A DNA stretch of 64,000 bases from Irpex lacteus (Eukaryota; Basidiomycota; Agaricomycetes; Polyporales; Irpicaceae). Both the position numbers and the translations under genes were made by a program. How positions within the stretch are numbered: position 1 is the first letter of the stretch; the number at the start of each line of letters is the position of its first letter. Shown here in pieces: positions 59,884 to 64,000 of the stretch. The stretch is from assembly GCA_001986395.2 (NCBI GenBank), contig MQVO02000036.1, forward strand, positions 148,782 through 212,781, in the 5' to 3' direction. The notes beneath the pieces are model-generated. The model saw nothing but the letters and a program-made list of their open reading frames with translations, had not been told where the DNA came from and made no database searches.

Positions 59884-60335
59884 GAGTGTTCAGAAGATTG
59901 TATGTATATACAGAACTCGATTTTTGAAGTGCCTCGCTTTGTCGGTGTGCTAGTAGGCAGGTGTGCATGTGCGTTGCTCCGGGTTCTCCTGTGTACGAGA
60001 GCAACGTTCGATTGTGAGCACGCCGGTCGGTCCAGGTACATTCGCGGTACACGGACAGTTGTCAGAGTCCTTAGTTGCAAGGTCATCACAGCGCCCATAA
60101 GTTTGGAGGCTTTGTTCTGCGGGGGCCGGGCACACGAAGGCAATAAATGCGGGCACCGCTGATCCGGCCCGAAGCGCACGGATAAGGCAACGGGCGCTCC
60201 GACTCACGTAACACGTCTGAGTGAGACAATGGGCGCTCCAACTGTCAACATGTCAACTCTCGATCACACCTGCATGGACGTCACAGTCTCGTATAGATTT
60301 ATGCCCACTCTGCGTCTTGTCTCTCTACCACCACC
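59884..60335. other. intergenic
   Basis: About 450 bases holding the 3' UTR of the previous gene and the promoter of the transporter gene. A direct repeat of GGGCGCTCCGACT-like and GGGCGCTCCAACT-like words lies near 60190-60245. Nothing coding is seen. Confidence 0.5.
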
Positions 60336-63300
60336 ATGTCGAAAGAGAGACAGAACACCCCGGAGATAGTGGTGGAGAAGCCGTCGCCAGCAGCAACAAC
60401 GGTGGAAGAGGAGAAGAAACGAACCAGCATCTTGGACAAGTTACCCCCCTGGATCGGAGCTAACCTCAAGTCTAAAAGAAGTCGAAAGATATGGCTGAGA
60501 TGTTGGGTAGCTTCATGGGTCGCGTTCCTTATTTTACTACCTCATGCGTCGCTCAAGGTGCTCGGAAATGCGTGCGTATTCGTGTTCATGAATGGAATCC
60601 GGTACTGATAGTGGCTGACACTAGGGCCTTCTTTGGACTTTTGGCGAGCATAATGATGCCTGCTAATCTGCCTGTCCAACTATTTATCTTTGTGAGTTGT
60701 AATAGCAAACTATTGAGTGCGTTACTCATTCACCATAGGTTTTGACGACGATGATACTTGGTATGTGCTTGGGATGGGCCATAGGCTGCGCTGCCATGCG
60801 TGGTGCTCTCGCCGCGCGTGATCAAGTTTTGCTGCAGTCGCAGCTTCAGAGAGAAGCTCAAAGGTTTGTCACTTTATTTGAGGCTATGACAGGATTACAC
60901 ACCTATTAATCTGGCCTTTCCCACAGTGCCGCTGGCTTAGCGAACCCCGAGGCCCTCTTTCAATCGGATATTTTTGCCGGGAGATTTCTGGACACAGGGT
61001 AGCTCATCCAACACAGAATATTTTCTCTGTCTAATTGTTGCTCTACAGGTCGTCTGTAGTCTTCGGCGTATTCCTGGGATTCGGAGCATTTATATTTGCC
61101 TTCATTCGCGCATATGCACCGAAACTCACCCTCCTGTCCGTATTTGGCACAATTGCAATCGACATTTTCTGCGTAAGCCTTCGCATTTTATTTTTTTGTG
61201 TATATGTCTGAATATTCATCTATAGAGCTATGGGCCGTTATTCCCTTTCGCGCAATATACCATCCTCAATTCCCTTCTCACTTCGGTCGCATGTTATATC
61301 GCGATTGGCATCGTCGTCATAACATTCATATTTCCCGAAACTGCCAACCATGCAGCCCTGGTCACCGCTTCGGCTTTAACAGGAAAGTTCAAAGGTCTCA
61401 TCGACATCCAGGAGCAAGTAATGCACGCCGCGCCGGAGGATCTCGTACCTGGGAAGCCTATATCACTCTCCCTACAAGGCGAATTACAAGGCCTTATAGG
61501 GCAGATTCAAGGATGTAAGGATATCTAGTTACTTTATTATCATACATGCTGATAGCACACATTGCAGTTACGGCTGGAACGGCCTTCATTGGTGCCGAGT
61601 TCAGTTGGGGCAAGTGGAATGCCGAAGATGTGACTGGGCTACAAAAGCCGCTCATGGTGATTGCAAGTCGCTTCGGTGGGTATTTCTGCTGCTTTAGCTG
61701 TATTTAACAACGTCGTGAGACTTAACGCTCCACACATTAGCTGCGGTACATGGCTTTGCGAGGCTCGTTGGTAGCCAGGCCCGTAGCGATGCGTCCAATG
61801 CGCCCTCTGCTGCTGTCACCGAGGAGGAGGGAAGCACACTCAACGATCCTGCCTCAGGCGACACATATCTCCTTCGACAATTCCGTGAACGAAGAATCGC
61901 GGCGGAAGCTACTCACGGCGTGCGTATCGTGGACGTCATGCCGTCTCTAGGGGAGGCGACCGTTGACCTTCGCAAAGCATGTTCGGATGGGCTCGCGACG
62001 ACGCAAGTTCTCTTGGAGGGCATCAACACCCGTCCGGTACGCACGTCACGGAATGAAAGAGAGCGAACAGCACCTCAAGGACTTGGATGCCGCCATCGAA
62101 CATCTGCAGACGACCCTGGCGGAATTCAAGACGGACAAACGGTTGTTAATTTTGAAACCCTTCGGCGGGCTCGTGGATGCCGCCAGGCTTGGTACCGACT
62201 TCAAGGGACCGCTGCCGCTCCGAGCGTTATACACGGCATTCGTATTCGCGGCGAACCTCATTGGCTTGGCGCAAGCCATCGAGCAGTATATGCTGTACGT
62301 CCAGGGGATCGCGGCGAAGAGGAGGCACAACCGGTTATGGGCACCTGGGGATTGAGGGCTATCGTGAAGGCGTTAAGGGCGAAAGGAGATGCTAGTGATC
62401 AAGCGGCTGGAGAAGATCACGAACCGGAGGTGGAGCAGGAGATTCAGAGGGAGGAGGCGCCGTACAGTAAGTGGTTTGCTCTTGTGCTGTGCTTCTCAGC
62501 TGCTTGTTTTCCGGCGGATATGAGAGCCTGTCGGTTCTGATACTGATGATGCTGTTCGTAGAACGTGATCCTGATAGCAAGCCTCCGACTCATTCCCTAC
62601 AGAAGGCAGCCAATATGTTCATCATTTATACAAATGGTGCAAGACTGCCGAAGCTATGGTATGTCTTCCAACTTCCTGGGAAATAGACTTATTTGGCTGA
62701 CAGTGGATATGTGTATAGTTTTGCTTCCGTTATGTCCTCGTCACCATACTTCTTTGGTTACCGTCGGTGCTGAAGAGTAGTGCTCGTAAGTACCAGTGGC
62801 CTCTTTTATCAAATCTTGAGCTAAAGCGAATCCTTAGACTTTGTATATGCGCAAAAGGGGCTATGGTATGTCTTCGTGCGTCTTTGTGCGCGGTATAAAC
62901 TCACATCTTAACCAGGGCCTTGATCATGGCGCAGACGACGCTCAACATCTATGCTTCAGATCAGATCTTCAAGTGCGTTCTCCCGTGTTCTTTGTTTTCC
63001 ATCAGAGTATAACCAATTCCACACTTCATAGTATAGTCGCGCGGCTCTTAGGGACGTTTGTTGGTGGCAGTAATGGGTCTTGTCACATGGTATATCGGTC
63101 AGTTTAACCTTGATATTCTTGAGAAGTTTGCGGTTCTCATGTGACTCGCGTGGCTAGGATCTGGACGTGGCCCTGGAAACCCATACGGTCTCGCTGCCAT
63201 TGTTGGGTGATGATTGGTGCCTATTGTCTTCTTCCGGTTGTACACACACCACCGAAGTATCTCCGGCGTTCTGCTTTGTTTCGTAAGTGATTGATTTCTT

Positions 63301-64000
63301 CCAAGGTTACAGTTGGTGCTTATTCATATGTGGCTACCTCCTTCCTCGTGGAATAGGCGACTTGGGTTCTGATTGTAGGCTACTCGTGGCTGGACACGCA
63401 CATAGCTGTATTTGGTAACCCAGGCAAAGGATGGGACGTTGCCTGGAGGCGATGGGTGCTCGTCTCGATAGGTGCGCCGTCTAGCGTCGTATTACGTGAC
63501 GTTCACTAACATAACGTCTTATTATGTTTAGGTTTCAGCTGCATCCTTCATAGTCATGATGTTCCCACCGAAGTCCGGTCGCAAAGCTGTTCGACTACGC
63601 AATGCTTCCGTGTTGGTGTCGCTCGCGTCCTTGTACTCAGATATCACCTCTTTCTGGATTAGCGCGGAGGGAACGACAAACATCGAAAGGCCAAAGTCTC
63701 ATGCGGATTGGGTTGCGGGAGTTCGTGAAAAGATCATCGCGTTGGCGGCACAACTCCAGGCGATGAAGCAGCAGACTGCTTTGGCGAAGTGGGAGGGCAG
63801 TATCAGGGGCGCGTGGCCCATTGAGGAGTACATGAAGTTGAACGAGGAGGAGACGAAGATTATGGCCAACCTGTCGCTGGTATGTGATATTCTCCATTGC
63901 TATTGTTTCCGGACATCTGATATCTGGACATGACACGCGCTCTGTAAATAGCTCGGGAGCTCGCTTGCGCAGCTGGATAACGAAAACATTGTCAAGGCTT
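60336..64000 (+). CDS. putative ER-type/aromatic-acid-exporter-like membrane transporter, 3' truncated and apparently disrupted
   Basis: Fungal member of the FUSC/aromatic-acid-exporter-like group (N-terminal 6-TM ER-transporter domain plus DUF2421-like region). Exons: 60336..60571, 60625..60691, 60739..60863, 60927..60998, 61049..61172, 61226..61514, 61568..61675, 61741..62466, 62562..62658, 62719..62785, 62838..62865, 62916..62972, 63032..63097, 63158..63282, 63357..63471, 63539..63879, 63952 onward. Family blocks: LPPWIGANLKSKRSRKIWLR, LLASIMMPANLPVQLFIF, KGPLPLRALYTAFVFAANL, KGLWALIMAQTTLNIYASDQ, VGYSWLDTHIAVFGNPGKGW and FPPKSGRKAVRLRNAS. The frame breaks at about 62034, 62347 and 63070, the 62658/62719 junction is out of phase, and two adjacent TGA codons lie at 63208-63213. 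It is either a recent pseudogene or affected by sequence errors. The gene runs off the window. Confidence 0.78.

Overview
This window is eukaryotic nuclear DNA from a filamentous basidiomycete, most likely a mushroom-forming Agaricomycete. The evidence is protein-coding genes broken by many 45-70 base introns (GT/AG with a few GC/AG), two class I hydrophobins, tandem F-box genes of the basidiomycete type, a Kre9/Knh1-like cell-wall protein, and a cytosolic ribosomal protein S14 (uS11). All calls were made by reading splice signals and translated exons. No database search was run, so family names rest on motifs recognised by eye.

Layout. Bases 1-5.8 kb, 7-13 kb and 13.7-16.3 kb are gene-poor and hold only small repeats that I can support. 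They surround two same-strand hydrophobin genes (5950-6910 and 13140-13667), each with a clear TATA box. A three-finger C2H2 zinc-finger gene follows (16442-17688).

From 18 to 41.6 kb the sequence is densely genic. An ABCC (MRP/Yor1-like) transporter on the minus strand (18079-24458) is divergent from a large BEACH-WD40 gene (25940-33775), which converges on ribosomal protein S14 (34139-34824, minus). S14 is divergent from a second ABCC transporter on the plus strand (35398-41555). The two transporters are paralogues in inverted orientation and share the same unusual exon structure, including an 11-base exon inside the NBD1 signature motif. A Kre9/Knh1-like secreted, probably GPI-anchored protein (42165-42990) follows.

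From 44 kb onward there is a tandem F-box pair with an inverted-repeat element between them, and an Aim32/Apd1-like [2Fe-2S] protein (50612-51668, minus). Next are two small genes of unknown function (53183-53883 and 54856-55482), the first with a strong G-quadruplex motif upstream, and a degenerate duplicated repeat near 56.5-57 kb. A tandem pair of intron-containing genes follows, from a protein family I do not recognise (57789-58437 and 59232-59883). The window ends in the 5' part of a membrane transporter gene (60336 to beyond the end) that carries several frame-disrupting lesions.

Functional themes are surface and wall biology (hydrophobins, Kre9-like), export across membranes (two ABCC pumps, one aromatic-acid-exporter-like protein), vesicle and lysosome traffic (BEACH), and ubiquitin-linked turnover (F-box). 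The best candidates for something undescribed are the tandem 157/158-residue family, the two other unknown small genes, and the hydrophobin with a long His- and Ser/Thr-rich repeat extension and a polar Cys3-Cys4 loop.
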